A stretch of DNA of 64,000 nucleotides, from NCBI GenBank assembly GCA_016719535.1, contig JADJYX010000022.1:1-64000 (forward strand), written 5' to 3'. Origin of the DNA: Rubrivivax sp. (GTDB lineage Bacteria > Pseudomonadota > Gammaproteobacteria > Burkholderiales > Burkholderiaceae_C). Positions within the stretch are counted from its first letter, which is position 1, and each line of letters starts with the position of its first letter. A program made the position numbers and the translations under genes. Below are positions 27,309 to 35,925 of the stretch, one piece after another. The notes beneath the pieces are model-generated. The model had not been told where the DNA came from and did no database searches. It worked only from the letters and a program-made list of their open reading frames with translations.

Positions 27309-28132
27309 CGACGGCAACGGCGGCAGCGCCCTCGGCCCTGGCGCAGGAACTGCTCGCGGCCTGGGACCTTGGCCGCTGCCTGCCCAGCCCGCCGTCGGCA
27401 CGTTCTGGCGGCCTGGACATGGCGCAGGCGCTGGCAGTGGCCGCCGAACTGCGGGCCCTTCGCCGCGCCCGCGGCGAACAGCCGCGCGGCTGGAAGATCG
27501 GCTTCACCAACCGCGGCCTGTGGCAGCGCTACGGTGTGCACCAGCCGATCTGGGGTGCCGTGTGGGACCGTGGCCTGGCCTTGCTCGACGGCACCGAGGC
27601 CACGCTGTCGCTGGCCGGCCTGTGCCAGCCGCGGCTGGAGCCCGAGATCGTCTTCGGCATCGCGCAGGTGCCCCGACCAGGCATGGGCCTGGCCGAGGTG
27701 CAGGCCTGCATCGACTGGGTCGCGCATGGCTTCGAGGTCGTGCACACGCATTGCGAGGGCTGGCGCTTCACCGCGGCCGATACCGTGGCCGATTTTGGCC
27801 TGCATGGCCGACTGTTCGTCGGCCCGCGTGTGCCCGCCGCGAGCTGGCCGGCGATGGCCGCCGATCTGCCTCTGGTGACGCTGGACCTGCTGGAAGGCGA
27901 GACGCTGCGCGAAAGCGGCCAGGGCGCCAATGTGCTCGACGGCCCGGTGCAGGCGCTGCAGGCCCTGGTCGAGGGCATGGCCTGCAGCCCGGGCGGGGCA
28001 GCGCTGGCAGCCGGTGATGTGGTCACCACCGGCACCTGGACCGATGCCTGGCCGCTGCAGCCGGGCCAAGTCTGGCGCACGCGGCTGTCCGATGCGCGGC
28101 TGGCCGGGTTGAGGCTGACGGTGGTGGTCTGA
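27305..28132 (+). CDS. 2-keto-4-pentenoate hydratase-family protein
   Basis: 275 residues, coupled to serS by ATGA. W-K-I-G-F-T-N near residue 64, L-E-P-E-I-V-F-G-I near 117 (metal-binding Glu residues), the H-G-F-E-V-V region near 141 and N-V-L-D-G-P near 209 fit the MhpD/DmpE hydratase and decarboxylase group, which handles 2-hydroxy-dienoates in aromatic meta-cleavage. No other catabolic genes are nearby, so the substrate is unclear. Confidence 0.82.
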
Positions 28133-28157
28133 TGGCGGCGGGGGCGCACAACTCGGC

Positions 28158-28163
28158 TAGAAT
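28158..28163 (+). promoter_or_regulatory. -10 element of the tRNA-Ser gene
   Basis: TAGAAT, 30 bases before the mature tRNA start, in the right place for a short 5' leader. No clear -35 is seen. Confidence 0.45.
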
Positions 28164-28193
28164 GCGCGGCTGTCCTTGACCCGGACGGCATCA

Positions 28194-28285
28194 GGAAAGG
28201 TGGCAGAGTGGTCGAATGCGCCGGACTCGAAATCCGGTATACGGGTTCTCCCGTATCGAGGGTTCGAATCCCTCCCTTTCCGCCA
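28194..28285 (+). tRNA. tRNA-Ser with anticodon CGA
   Basis: The acceptor stem GGAAAGG (28194-28200) pairs with CCTTTCC (28275-28281), followed by discriminator G and an encoded CCA (28283-28285). The anticodon stem CCGGA/TCCGG encloses the loop CTCGAAA with anticodon CGA at 28228-28230, which reads UCG serine codons. A long variable arm (around 28238-28258) and T-loop GTTCGAATC confirm a class II serine tRNA. Confidence 0.97.
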
Positions 28286-28297
28286 GCATCACCGACG

Positions 28298-28330
28298 ACA
28301 GGGGCCCCAAGCGGGGCCCCTGTTCGTTTT
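28298..28330 (+). terminator. Intrinsic terminator after tRNA-Ser
   Basis: An 11-bp perfect stem, ACAGGGGCCCC (28298-28308) with GGGGCCCCTGT (28313-28323) around a four-base AAGC loop, followed by TCGTTTT. A strong hairpin with a modest U-tract. Confidence 0.8.
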
Positions 28331-28354
28331 GGCGCCATCGCTGGCGCGATGTTC

Positions 28355-28735
28355 TCAGACGCGCCACAGCCTTGCGGCCGTCAGCATGCCGGCCCAGGTG
28401 GCCAGCAGCGAGCCGGCGAGGTGGGCCGCCATCGCCGCGAAGGCCCAGCCCAGGCGGCCTTCCATCAGCAATCGCATGACCTCGGCCGAAAAGGTCGAGA
28501 AGGTGGTCAGCCCGCCGAGGAAGCCGGTGATGACGAACAGCCGCCATTCCGCCGGCAGGTGACCGCTGTGGGTGAAATAGACCACCGCCAGCCCGACCAG
28601 GTAGCCGCCGATGACGTTGGCCGCCAGCGTGCCCGGGGGCAGCGCCGGCAGCAGCGCATTCAGCCACACGCCCAGCAGCCAGCGCAGCACGGCGCCCAGC
28701 GCGGCACCGACGCCGATGGCCAGCACCGCGGTCAC
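28355..28735 (-). CDS. crcB: CrcB/Fluc-family fluoride channel
   Basis: 126 residues from a GTG at 28735. Four hydrophobic helices span the whole protein. G-A-A-L-G-A-V-L-R-W near residue 13, the N-V-I-G-G-Y-L-V-G helix near 40 and G-G-L-T-T-F-S-T-F-S near 75 are the Fluc signatures. The channel exports fluoride as a dual-topology dimer. No fluoride riboswitch is evident upstream. It lies 14 bases after the amidohydrolase gene. Confidence 0.92.
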   Translation of the reverse strand: MTAVLAIGVGAALGAVLRWLLGVWLNALLPALPPGTLAANVIGGYLVGLAVVYFTHSGHLPAEWRLFVITGFLGGLTTFSTFSAEVMRLLMEGRLGWAFAAMAAHLAGSLLATWAGMLTAARLWRV

Positions 28736-28749
28736 CGCCGCCGCCCCGC

Positions 28750-29943
28750 TCAGCCGGCCTTCTTCAGGTAGGTCTCGGCCAGCCGCACCCAGTAGCTGGC
28801 GCCGGTGGGCAGCACGCGGTCGTTGAAGTCGTAGCCGGGGTTGTGCACCATGCAGCCGCCTTCGCTGCCTTCGCCATTGCCGATGAAGACATAGCAGCCC
28901 GGCACCTTCTCGAGGAAGAAGGCGAAGTCCTCGCTGCCGGTCACCGGCTCGGTGATGTCGAGCATGCCTTCGTCGCCCAGCCAGTCGCGCACCACCTGCT
29001 TGCAGAACTCGGTCTGCGCCGGGTCGTTGCGCAGCACCGGGTAGCGGCGCTGGTAGTCGACCTCGGCGGTGGCGCCGTAGACGGCGGCCTGGGCATGGGC
29101 GATCTCGGTGATGCGGCGCTCCAGCAGGTCCTGCACGTCGGGGCGGAAGGCGCGCACCGACAGCCGCAGCTCGGCGGTCTCGGGGATCACGTTGGGCGCC
29201 TCGCCGGCGTGGAAGGCGCCGACAGTGACGATGCCCATCTCCAGCGGCGGCACGTTGCGTGAAACGACGGTCTGCAGCGCCATCACGATGCTGGACGCAG
29301 CGACCACCGAGTCCACCGCCGCCTGCGGCATCGCGCCGTGGCCGCCCTTGCCGCGCACGGTGATGATCACGCTGTCGGAGCTGGCCATCGCGAAGCCGGG
29401 CACGGCGACGAATTTGCCGGCCGGCTTGCCGGGCATGTTGTGCATGCCGAACATGGCCTCGCAGGGGAAGAGGTCGAGGAAGCCGTCTTCCAGCATCTTG
29501 CGCGCGCCGGCCTGGCCTTCCTCGGCCGGCTGGAAGACCAGGTGCACGATGCCGTCGAAATTGCGCGTGGCCGCCAGGTGGCGGGCGGCGGCCAGCAGCA
29601 TCGCGGTATGGCCGTCGTGGCCGCAGGCGTGCATCTTGCCCAGCACCTGGCTCGACCAGGCACGGCCGCTGGTCTCGACGATGGGCAGCGCGTCCATGTC
29701 GGCGCGCAACCCGATGCGGCGGGTGGACGTGCCGGCCTTCAGCGTGCCGACGACGCCGGTGCCGCCCAGGCCGCGGTGCACCTCGTAGCCCCAGCGGTGC
29801 AGCCGGTCGGCCACGAGGTCGGCGGTGGCATGTTCCTCGTAGGCGAGTTCGGGGTTGCTGTGGATCTGCCGCCGGATGGCGACCATCTCGTCTTCGTGGG
29901 CGCGGATCTCGTCCAGGGCGGGCAGCGGCAGCGGGGCGTTCAT
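28750..29943 (-). CDS. M20D-family amidohydrolase (hippurate hydrolase type)
   Basis: 397 residues. Metal-site motifs are H-A-C-G-H-D-G-H near residue 105, Q-P-A-E-E-G near 140 and G-M-H-N near 165, with T-G-S-E-D-F near 348. This family hydrolyses N-acyl amino acids such as hippurate or indole-acetyl conjugates in the cytoplasm. The substrate cannot be read from the sequence. Confidence 0.88.
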   Translation of the reverse strand: MNAPLPLPALDEIRAHEDEMVAIRRQIHSNPELAYEEHATADLVADRLHRWGYEVHRGLGGTGVVGTLKAGTSTRRIGLRADMDALPIVETSGRAWSSQVLGKMHACGHDGHTAMLLAAARHLAATRNFDGIVHLVFQPAEEGQAGARKMLEDGFLDLFPCEAMFGMHNMPGKPAGKFVAVPGFAMASSDSVIITVRGKGGHGAMPQAAVDSVVAASSIVMALQTVVSRNVPPLEMGIVTVGAFHAGEAPNVIPETAELRLSVRAFRPDVQDLLERRITEIAHAQAAVYGATAEVDYQRRYPVLRNDPAQTEFCKQVVRDWLGDEGMLDITEPVTGSEDFAFFLEKVPGCYVFIGNGEGSEGGCMVHNPGYDFNDRVLPTGASYWVRLAETYLKKAG

Positions 29944-30080
29944 GCGGTGGAGGCTCCTGAGGGCAGATCGGTGATGGGGCGGCCATCGTAGCCGGCCGTC
30001 ACGCGGCGTTCATCGTGGCTTGCCCTGCAAGGGGCGCTGTCGCCTCGGCGACACCGGCCGGGCTCGGGCTTGCGGCCCGC

Positions 30081-31268
30081 TCAGGCGTGGGTGAGTCCGA
30101 GCGGCCGGCTCTCGATGAAGGGCGGCCCGGCCCTGTCGCCACCGGCGGCCACGGCACGGGCGCGGCCCTGGCGCTTGGCCTCGTACAAGGCCTGGTCGGC
30201 ACGCTCCAGGGCCTGGCCGAGTGCCTCCCCCGGTCGCACCTGCACCATGCCGAAGCTCAGCGTCAGCGTGGGCAGCGACGAGTCGACGGCAGCGCCCTGC
30301 ACACGCTCGACCAGGCGCGAGGCCACGCGCATCGCGTCGCGCACGCTGGCGTGGCGCAGCAGCAGCGCAAATTCGTCGCCGCCGTGGCGGCAGGGCACGT
30401 CGTGCACGCGCAGCACCTCGCGCACGCAGCGCGACACCAGGCGCAGCGCACGGTCGCCGCCGGCATGGCCGTAGCGGTCGTTGATGTGCTTGAAGTGGTC
30501 GATGTCGAACATCATCAGCACGGCGCTGGCCGGCGGGTCGTGCTGCAGGGCCTTGGCGGCCAGTTCCTCGAAGTGGCGGCGGTTGGGCACCTGCGTCAGC
30601 GGGTCGATGCTGGCCAGCGCACGCAGCCGGCGGCGCGAGGCGCGCAGGTGCTGCTCGCTGCGGTCGAAGACCAGCGTGGTGACGATGAAGGCCATCGCCA
30701 CCGAGGCCAGCGCGGTGGTCACGGCACTGGCCTCGAACAGTGCATGCGCCTCCACGCCGGGCAGGGTGGCGATCATCGGCGCGCAGGCGGCCAGGCCGAT
30801 CACCGCGCCCAGCAGGTGCATCGGCCGCGCATCGGGTCGCGAGCCGGCACAGACCAGCAGGCTGGCGGCATACAGGTGCACCAGCAGGGTGCCGGCCGGG
30901 GCGCTGACGGCGCCGATGGCCGAGTCGTCGGGCCACAGGCCGGCGGCCGCCACCAGCCCGGCGCTGAAGCCCAGCACCCACCAGTCGTGGTGCTCGTGGC
31001 CGGGCCAGTCGATGCGGGCATGGAAGCGGCGCATGCCCACCAGCGCCAGGATCGGCCACGGCAGCAGCAGCAGCTGCGCCAGTGCCTGCACGCCGGGCCG
31101 TGCGGCGGCCGCAGTGCCCAGCGCGATGCCGCCGGTGCCCAGCCACAGGGCCGTGCGCCAGAGCCCCCAGCCGCGTTGCGGCTGCTGGCGCCCGGTGGCG
31201 GTGATCGCCAGCGCGGCCACTGCGTTGGCGCAGGCCGCGATCCACAAGCCGTCGGTGACCCCGTTCAT
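30081..31268 (-). CDS. Membrane-bound GGDEF diguanylate cyclase
   Basis: 395 residues from the ATG at 31268 (M-N-G-V-T-D-G-L). The first 200 residues hold about six hydrophobic helices, a membrane sensor of unassigned type. The cytoplasmic domain contains D-P-L-T-Q-V-P-N-R-R, D-I-D-H-F-K-H-I-N-D-R-Y-G-H and a canonical G-G-D-E-F (in R-H-G-G-D-E-F-A). It is expected to make c-di-GMP in response to a membrane signal. Confidence 0.9.
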   Translation of the reverse strand: MNGVTDGLWIAACANAVAALAITATGRQQPQRGWGLWRTALWLGTGGIALGTAAAARPGVQALAQLLLLPWPILALVGMRRFHARIDWPGHEHHDWWVLGFSAGLVAAAGLWPDDSAIGAVSAPAGTLLVHLYAASLLVCAGSRPDARPMHLLGAVIGLAACAPMIATLPGVEAHALFEASAVTTALASVAMAFIVTTLVFDRSEQHLRASRRRLRALASIDPLTQVPNRRHFEELAAKALQHDPPASAVLMMFDIDHFKHINDRYGHAGGDRALRLVSRCVREVLRVHDVPCRHGGDEFALLLRHASVRDAMRVASRLVERVQGAAVDSSLPTLTLSFGMVQVRPGEALGQALERADQALYEAKRQGRARAVAAGGDRAGPPFIESRPLGLTHA

Positions 31269-31444
31269 GGTCGAACATTGTGAGAGTCGCCCCCGGCCCC
31301 GCCTGCACGCAAAGTGCAGGGGTTGCAACCGGATGCTACAGGGGCCGGGCGCCAGCCCGGGGGCTACCGCCGGATGCGGTTGTTACCATTCCGGGTTGTC
31401 GCAGCGAGGGGCCACAGGGGCGCCTCGAACGCCGGGAGATGCAG

Positions 31445-32257
31445 ATGGCCATGGACGTGGTGGACTTCGAGATCAAGGGGTCCGAGATGCAGTTCGTCGA
31501 GATCGAACTCGACCCCGGCGAGGCCGCCATCGGCGAGGCCGGCAGCATGATGTTCATGGATGCCGGCATCGGCATGGACACCGTCTTCGGCGACGGCTCG
31601 GCCCCGCAGGGCGGCTTGTTCGGCAAGCTGCTCGGTGCCGGCAAGCGCCTGGTCACCGGCGAATCGCTGTTCACCACCGTCTATGCCAACAACGCGCGCC
31701 AGAAGCAGCGCGTGGCCTTTGCCGCGCCTTACCCCGGCAAGATCCTGCCGATGGACCTGTCGAAGATGGGCGGCACGCTCATCTGCCAGAAGGACGCCTT
31801 CCTGTGCGCGGCGCGCGGCGTCTCGCTGGGCATCGCCTTCCAGCAGAAGCTGTCGGTCGGCTTCTTCGGCGGCGAAGGCTTCATCATGCAGAAGCTCGAC
31901 GGTGACGGCATGGCCTTCGTGCATGCCGGCGGGTCGCTGCTCAAGCGCGAGCTGCAGCCGGGGCAGACGCTGCTGGTGGATACCGGCTGCGTGGTGGCCT
32001 ATACGCCGGATGTCCATTTCGAGATCCAGTATGTCGGCAAGATCAAGACGGCGCTGTTCGGCGGCGAAGGCCTGTTCTTCGCCAAGCTGACCGGTCCCGG
32101 CACGGTGTGGCTGCAGAGCCTGCCCTTCAGCCGTCTGGCCAGCCGCGTCTTCGCGGCCGCGCCGCAGCGCGGCGGCGCGCGCGAGGAAGGCTCGGTGCTC
32201 GGTGCCGTGGCCGGTGGCGGCCTGCTCGGCGGCCTGCTGTCGGGTGACGACGAGTGA
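31445..32257 (+). CDS. AIM24/TIGR00266-family protein
   Basis: 270 residues. Three ATGs are available at 31439, 31445 and 31451; GGGAG at 31434-31438 gives the best spacing for 31445. Repeated beta-rich segments with G-E-A-G-S-M-M-F-M near residue 28, G-G-E-G-F-I-M-Q-K-L near 140 and F-G-G-E-G-L-F-F-A-K-L near 200 identify the AIM24-like family, whose bacterial role is unknown. Gly-rich C-terminal tail. First gene of a tightly overlapped six-gene run. Confidence 0.85.
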   Translation: MAMDVVDFEIKGSEMQFVEIELDPGEAAIGEAGSMMFMDAGIGMDTVFGDGSAPQGGLFGKLLGAGKRLVTGESLFTTVYANNARQKQRVAFAAPYPGKILPMDLSKMGGTLICQKDAFLCAARGVSLGIAFQQKLSVGFFGGEGFIMQKLDGDGMAFVHAGGSLLKRELQPGQTLLVDTGCVVAYTPDVHFEIQYVGKIKTALFGGEGLFFAKLTGPGTVWLQSLPFSRLASRVFAAAPQRGGAREEGSVLGAVAGGGLLGGLLSGDDE

Positions 32258-33288
32258 GCCGGTGGCCGCCCTCGCGCCGTGAGGCCCTGCTGCTGATCGG
32301 CGGTGCGCTGTCGGCCGGCGTGGCCGCTGCGCAGCCGGCCGCGGTGGCCGCAACGGCCGCCGTGCCCGCGCGGCCGATCTTCGTGCTGAATTCGCTCGAC
32401 GCGACCATCAGCCAGATCGACCCGGCGACGATGAAGGAGGTGCGCCGCATCCCCACCGGCAAGGAACCGCACCACCTCTACCTGACGCCCGACGAGAAGA
32501 GCCTGATCGTCGCCAATGCGGCCGGCAATTCGCTGACCTTCGTCGACCCGCTCACCGGCAACGTGCAGCGCGTGCTGAACGACATCGTCGACCCCTACCA
32601 CCTGCGCTTCTCGCCCGACATGAAGTGGTTCGTGACGGCGGCCAACCGCCTGAACCACGTCGACCTCTACCGCTGGAACCCGGCCCATGCGGCGAAGCCG
32701 CTCGAACTGGTCAAGCGCATCGAGGCGCCGAAGACGCCCAGCCACCTGTCGATCGACTCGAAGTCGACCGTGGCCTATGCCTCGCTGCAGGACAGCGACG
32801 AACTGCTGGCCATCGACCTGGCCACCCAGGCCGTGCGCTGGAAGGTGCCTACCGGCAAGATGCCGGCCGACCTCTACCTGACACCGGACAACCGCCTGCT
32901 GCTCGTCGGCCTCACCGGCGACCGCTTCGTCGAGGCCTACGACGTCAGCAGCCCGCAGCCGAAGCTGGTCAAGCGCATTGCCACCGGCAACGGTGCGCAT
33001 GCCTTCCGCTCGATGGGCGACGGACGCCACCTGTTCGTCAGCAACCGCGTGGCCAACACCATCAGCCAGATCGACCACACGACGCTCACGGTGGTGGCCG
33101 AACTGCCCGGCCCCGGCGGCCCCGACTGCATGGACCTGCTGGCCGACCGCAGGACGCTGCTGGTCAGTTCGCGCTGGGCGCGCAAGCTCTCGTTCGTGGA
33201 CATCCCGTCGCGCAAGGTGGTGCAGCAGATCGACGTCGGCCGCTCGCCGCATGGCGTGTGGACGCTGGACCATGCGCCGCGTCGCTGA
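32254..33288 (+). CDS. Exported YVTN-type beta-propeller protein
   Basis: 344 residues from a GTG that overlaps the previous stop. The N-terminus S-R-R-E-A-L-L-L-I-G-G, then an A-A-A-Q cleavage region near residue 27, looks like a twin-arginine or Sec signal. The body is a series of propeller blades with repeats such as F-V-L-N-S-L-D-A-T-I-S-Q-I-D and L-F-V-S-N-R-V-A-N-T-I-S-Q-I-D, each followed by L-T-P-D-like turns. This suggests a periplasmic binding or scaffold protein. No catalytic motif was seen. Confidence 0.83.
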   Translation: MSRWPPSRREALLLIGGALSAGVAAAQPAAVAATAAVPARPIFVLNSLDATISQIDPATMKEVRRIPTGKEPHHLYLTPDEKSLIVANAAGNSLTFVDPLTGNVQRVLNDIVDPYHLRFSPDMKWFVTAANRLNHVDLYRWNPAHAAKPLELVKRIEAPKTPSHLSIDSKSTVAYASLQDSDELLAIDLATQAVRWKVPTGKMPADLYLTPDNRLLLVGLTGDRFVEAYDVSSPQPKLVKRIATGNGAHAFRSMGDGRHLFVSNRVANTISQIDHTTLTVVAELPGPGGPDCMDLLADRRTLLVSSRWARKLSFVDIPSRKVVQQIDVGRSPHGVWTLDHAPRR

Positions 33289-34057
33289 TCGCCTGTTGCA
33301 GGCCCTGGCCGCTGCGCTGTTGCCGCTGGCCGTGGCCGCGGCGCCGGCCTGCGACAAGCCGGTCTACCTGACCTTCGACACCGGCCACATGGGCGTGGCG
33401 CCGCTGGTGGCCGAGGTGCTGCAGCGCCAGCAGGTGAAGGCGACCTTCTTCCTGGCCAACGAACGCACGCTCGACGGCGGCAGCAGCCTCGATGACGCCT
33501 GGGCGCCGTGGTGGAAGGCCAGGGCCGCCGAGGGCCATGCCTTCGGCTCGCACACCTGGGACCACGACGTCTGGCTGGCCGATGCGCCGGCGGGTCTGCG
33601 CGTGCGGCCGACCATGGGGCCGCAGGCGGGCCAGCCCCGCGTGCTGGACGCCGCCGCCTATTGCGCCGAACTCGATCGCCCGGCGCGCCGCTTCGAGGCC
33701 ATGACCGGCCAGCGCATGGGCGCGATCTTCCGCGCCCCCGGCGGCAAGACCTCGCGGGCGCTGCTGGCGGCGGCGCAGGGCTGCGGCTGGACGCATGTCG
33801 GCTGGGCGCCGGCGGGTTTCCTCGGCGACGAACTGCCCAGCGACCGCTTCCCCAACGACCGCCTGCTCGAACGTGCGCTGCGCGACATCCGGCCGGGCGA
33901 CATCCTGCTCGCCCACCTGGGCATCTGGTCGCGGCGCGACCCCTGGGCGCCGGCGGTGCTGGAGCCGCTGATCAGCGGGCTGAAGGCCCGGGGCTTCTGC
34001 TTCGCGACGCTGCGCGATCACCCGCAATTTGCCGCCACCGCGGCCACGCCGCGATGA
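33272..34057 (+). CDS. Exported polysaccharide deacetylase (CE4/NodB fold), altered motif 1
   Basis: 261 residues starting 17 bases before the propeller gene ends. A signal peptide ends near A-A-A-P-A-C (residue 27). NodB motif 2 is present as S-H-T-W-D-H (the HxxxH zinc ligands) and motif 3 as R-A-P-G-G-K. Motif 1 reads T-F-D-T-G instead of T-F-D-D-G, so the catalytic-base Asp is kept and the metal-ligand Asp is Thr. A peptidoglycan or exopolysaccharide substrate is plausible but not shown. Confidence 0.82.
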   Translation: MRRVADRLLQALAAALLPLAVAAAPACDKPVYLTFDTGHMGVAPLVAEVLQRQQVKATFFLANERTLDGGSSLDDAWAPWWKARAAEGHAFGSHTWDHDVWLADAPAGLRVRPTMGPQAGQPRVLDAAAYCAELDRPARRFEAMTGQRMGAIFRAPGGKTSRALLAAAQGCGWTHVGWAPAGFLGDELPSDRFPNDRLLERALRDIRPGDILLAHLGIWSRRDPWAPAVLEPLISGLKARGFCFATLRDHPQFAATAATPR

Positions 34058-35067
34058 TCGGCGACGCCGTCGACGCCATCACGCGCGCCTTCGGCGAGGT
34101 GCAGCAATGGCTGTTCGAGTCGGCCGTGCAGCCGCTGCTGTTCCACGCCGGGCTGGGCAACCTGGTCGCCGACGGCTACCGCGCCACCGGCTGGCTGCTG
34201 GTCGGCCTGCTGCAGATCGGCGTCATGCTGACGCTGTTGCGCGCGCTCGAGCGCTGGCGGCCGGTGGAGCCGGTGACCGACCGCGCCGCCGTGCGCGTGG
34301 ACGTGATCTATACGCTGATGCACCGCCTGGGGCTCGTGCGCGTGGGGCTGTTCTTTGCGGTCGATCCGCTGTGGGATCTGCTGATCGGCAAGCTGCGCGT
34401 CTGGGGCCTGCCCACCTGGTCGATCGACGGCCTGTGGCCGGGGGTGACCGATGTCGCGCTGGTGAGCTTCGTGCTCTACCTGCTGCTGTTCGACCTCGTC
34501 GACTATGCGCTGCACCGCGCGCAGCACCAGTGGGGCTGGTGGTGGCAGCTGCATGCCGTGCACCACAGCCAGCGGCAGATGACGATGTGGTCCGACAACC
34601 GCAACCACCTGCTCGACGACCTCATCCGCGATACCGTGCTCGTCGGCGTGGCGCTGCTGGTGGGCGTGGCGCCGACGCAGTTCGTGGCCATCGTCGCCAT
34701 CACGCAGCTGGTCGAGAGCCTGTCGCACGCCAACGTGCGGCTGTCGTTCGGGCGCATCGGGCAACGGCTGCTGGTCGGGCCGCAATACCACCGGCTGCAC
34801 CACCGCATCGGCCTCGGTCACGAAAGCGGCGGCGCCGGCACCCTGGGCGGGCACAACTTCGCGGTGCTGTTTCCGGTCTGGGACATGCTCTTTGGCAGCG
34901 CGCGCTTCGACACCCGGTACGAGCCCACCGGCATCCGCGACCAGCTGCCCGAGGCTGGCGGGCGCGACTACGGTCGTGGCTTCTGGGCCCAGCAGGGCCT
35001 GGGCCTGAAGCGGCTGCTGCGGCAACTGCCGCTGCCGGGCCGCGGCGACGACCGGGCACGCGCCTAG
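34054..35067 (+). CDS. Sterol desaturase / fatty acid hydroxylase superfamily membrane protein
   Basis: 337 residues, coupled by ATGA. Three hydrophobic regions are followed by the diiron His clusters H-R-A-Q-H near residue 154, H-A-V-H-H near 166 and H-R-L-H-H near 250, which define this superfamily of membrane hydroxylases and desaturases. The substrate is probably a lipid; nothing here identifies it. Confidence 0.87.
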   Translation: MIGDAVDAITRAFGEVQQWLFESAVQPLLFHAGLGNLVADGYRATGWLLVGLLQIGVMLTLLRALERWRPVEPVTDRAAVRVDVIYTLMHRLGLVRVGLFFAVDPLWDLLIGKLRVWGLPTWSIDGLWPGVTDVALVSFVLYLLLFDLVDYALHRAQHQWGWWWQLHAVHHSQRQMTMWSDNRNHLLDDLIRDTVLVGVALLVGVAPTQFVAIVAITQLVESLSHANVRLSFGRIGQRLLVGPQYHRLHHRIGLGHESGGAGTLGGHNFAVLFPVWDMLFGSARFDTRYEPTGIRDQLPEAGGRDYGRGFWAQQGLGLKRLLRQLPLPGRGDDRARA

Positions 35068-35085
35068 CGACGAGGGCAGGGCGGC

Positions 35086-35925
35086 ATGCGCGAGATGATC
35101 GACGCCACCTGGCGCGCACTGGCCTATTGCTGGCACCCGCTGGCGCTGCTGTGGGCGCTGCTGCCGCTGGGCCTGGCCGCCGGCGCGGTCTTCGGCCTGG
35201 GCTGGTATGGCTGGGAGCTGGCGGTGGCCGGCGCGCGGGCCCTGCTGGAGCGCACCGAGCTGCTGGCGGCGCTGTTCGACTGGCTCGAGGCCATCGGCGC
35301 CCCCGACCTGCGGCCGGTGCTGGCACCGATGCTGGTCGTCGCGCTCGTCGTGCCGGCCGTGGTGCTGGGCACGCTGCTGCTGGTGGTGTGGCTGCTGGCG
35401 CCGGCGATGGCGCGGCTGGTGGTGCGCCGGCGTTTCCCCGGCCTGCAGCGCAGCCCGGGTGCGGCCGGCAGCTGGAGGGCGCTGGGCTGGTCGCTGCTGT
35501 GCGCGCTGGCCGCGCTGCTGGCGCTGATCCTGAGCGTACCGCTGTGGCTGGTGCCGCCGCTGATCTTCGTGCTGCCGCCGCTGGTGTGGGGCTGGCTGTG
35601 CTACCGCGTGCTGTCCTTCGACGCGCTGGCGCGCCATGCCGATGCCGCCGAGCGCCGTTTCATCCTGCACCACCACCGCTGGCCGCTGCGCGCCGCCGGG
35701 CTGCTGTGCGGCGCACTGTGCGCACTGCCCACGCTGCTGTGGGCGGTGGGGGCTTCGGCGCTGGTGCTGGCGCCGCTGCTGATGCCGCTGCTGGTGTGGC
35801 TGTATACCGTGGTCTTCGCCTTCGCGACCCTGTGGTTCGCGCATTTCACCCTGGCGGCCCTGCACCGGCTGCGGCATGGCGCCGCAGCGGCCACCGCCGC
35901 ACTCGAAAGGCCTGCCCTGGCATGA
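35086..35925 (+). CDS. EI24-domain membrane protein (CysZ-like)
   Basis: 279 residues with about six hydrophobic helices, two of them long and Leu-rich around residues 80-105 and 130-165. The W-R-A-L-A-Y-C-W-H-P start and the P-P-L-V-W-G-W-L-C-Y-R region fit the EI24/CysZ family. CysZ imports sulfate in Escherichia coli; a sulfate role here is only possible. Confidence 0.75.
   Translation: MREMIDATWRALAYCWHPLALLWALLPLGLAAGAVFGLGWYGWELAVAGARALLERTELLAALFDWLEAIGAPDLRPVLAPMLVVALVVPAVVLGTLLLVVWLLAPAMARLVVRRRFPGLQRSPGAAGSWRALGWSLLCALAALLALILSVPLWLVPPLIFVLPPLVWGWLCYRVLSFDALARHADAAERRFILHHHRWPLRAAGLLCGALCALPTLLWAVGASALVLAPLLMPLLVWLYTVVFAFATLWFAHFTLAALHRLRHGAAAATAALERPALA

Noticed and set aside
28298..28323. 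Hairpin after tRNA-Ser as an attachment site
   Set aside because: It is a perfect stem-loop followed by a T run, which fits a terminator; no integrase or element lies beside this tRNA.
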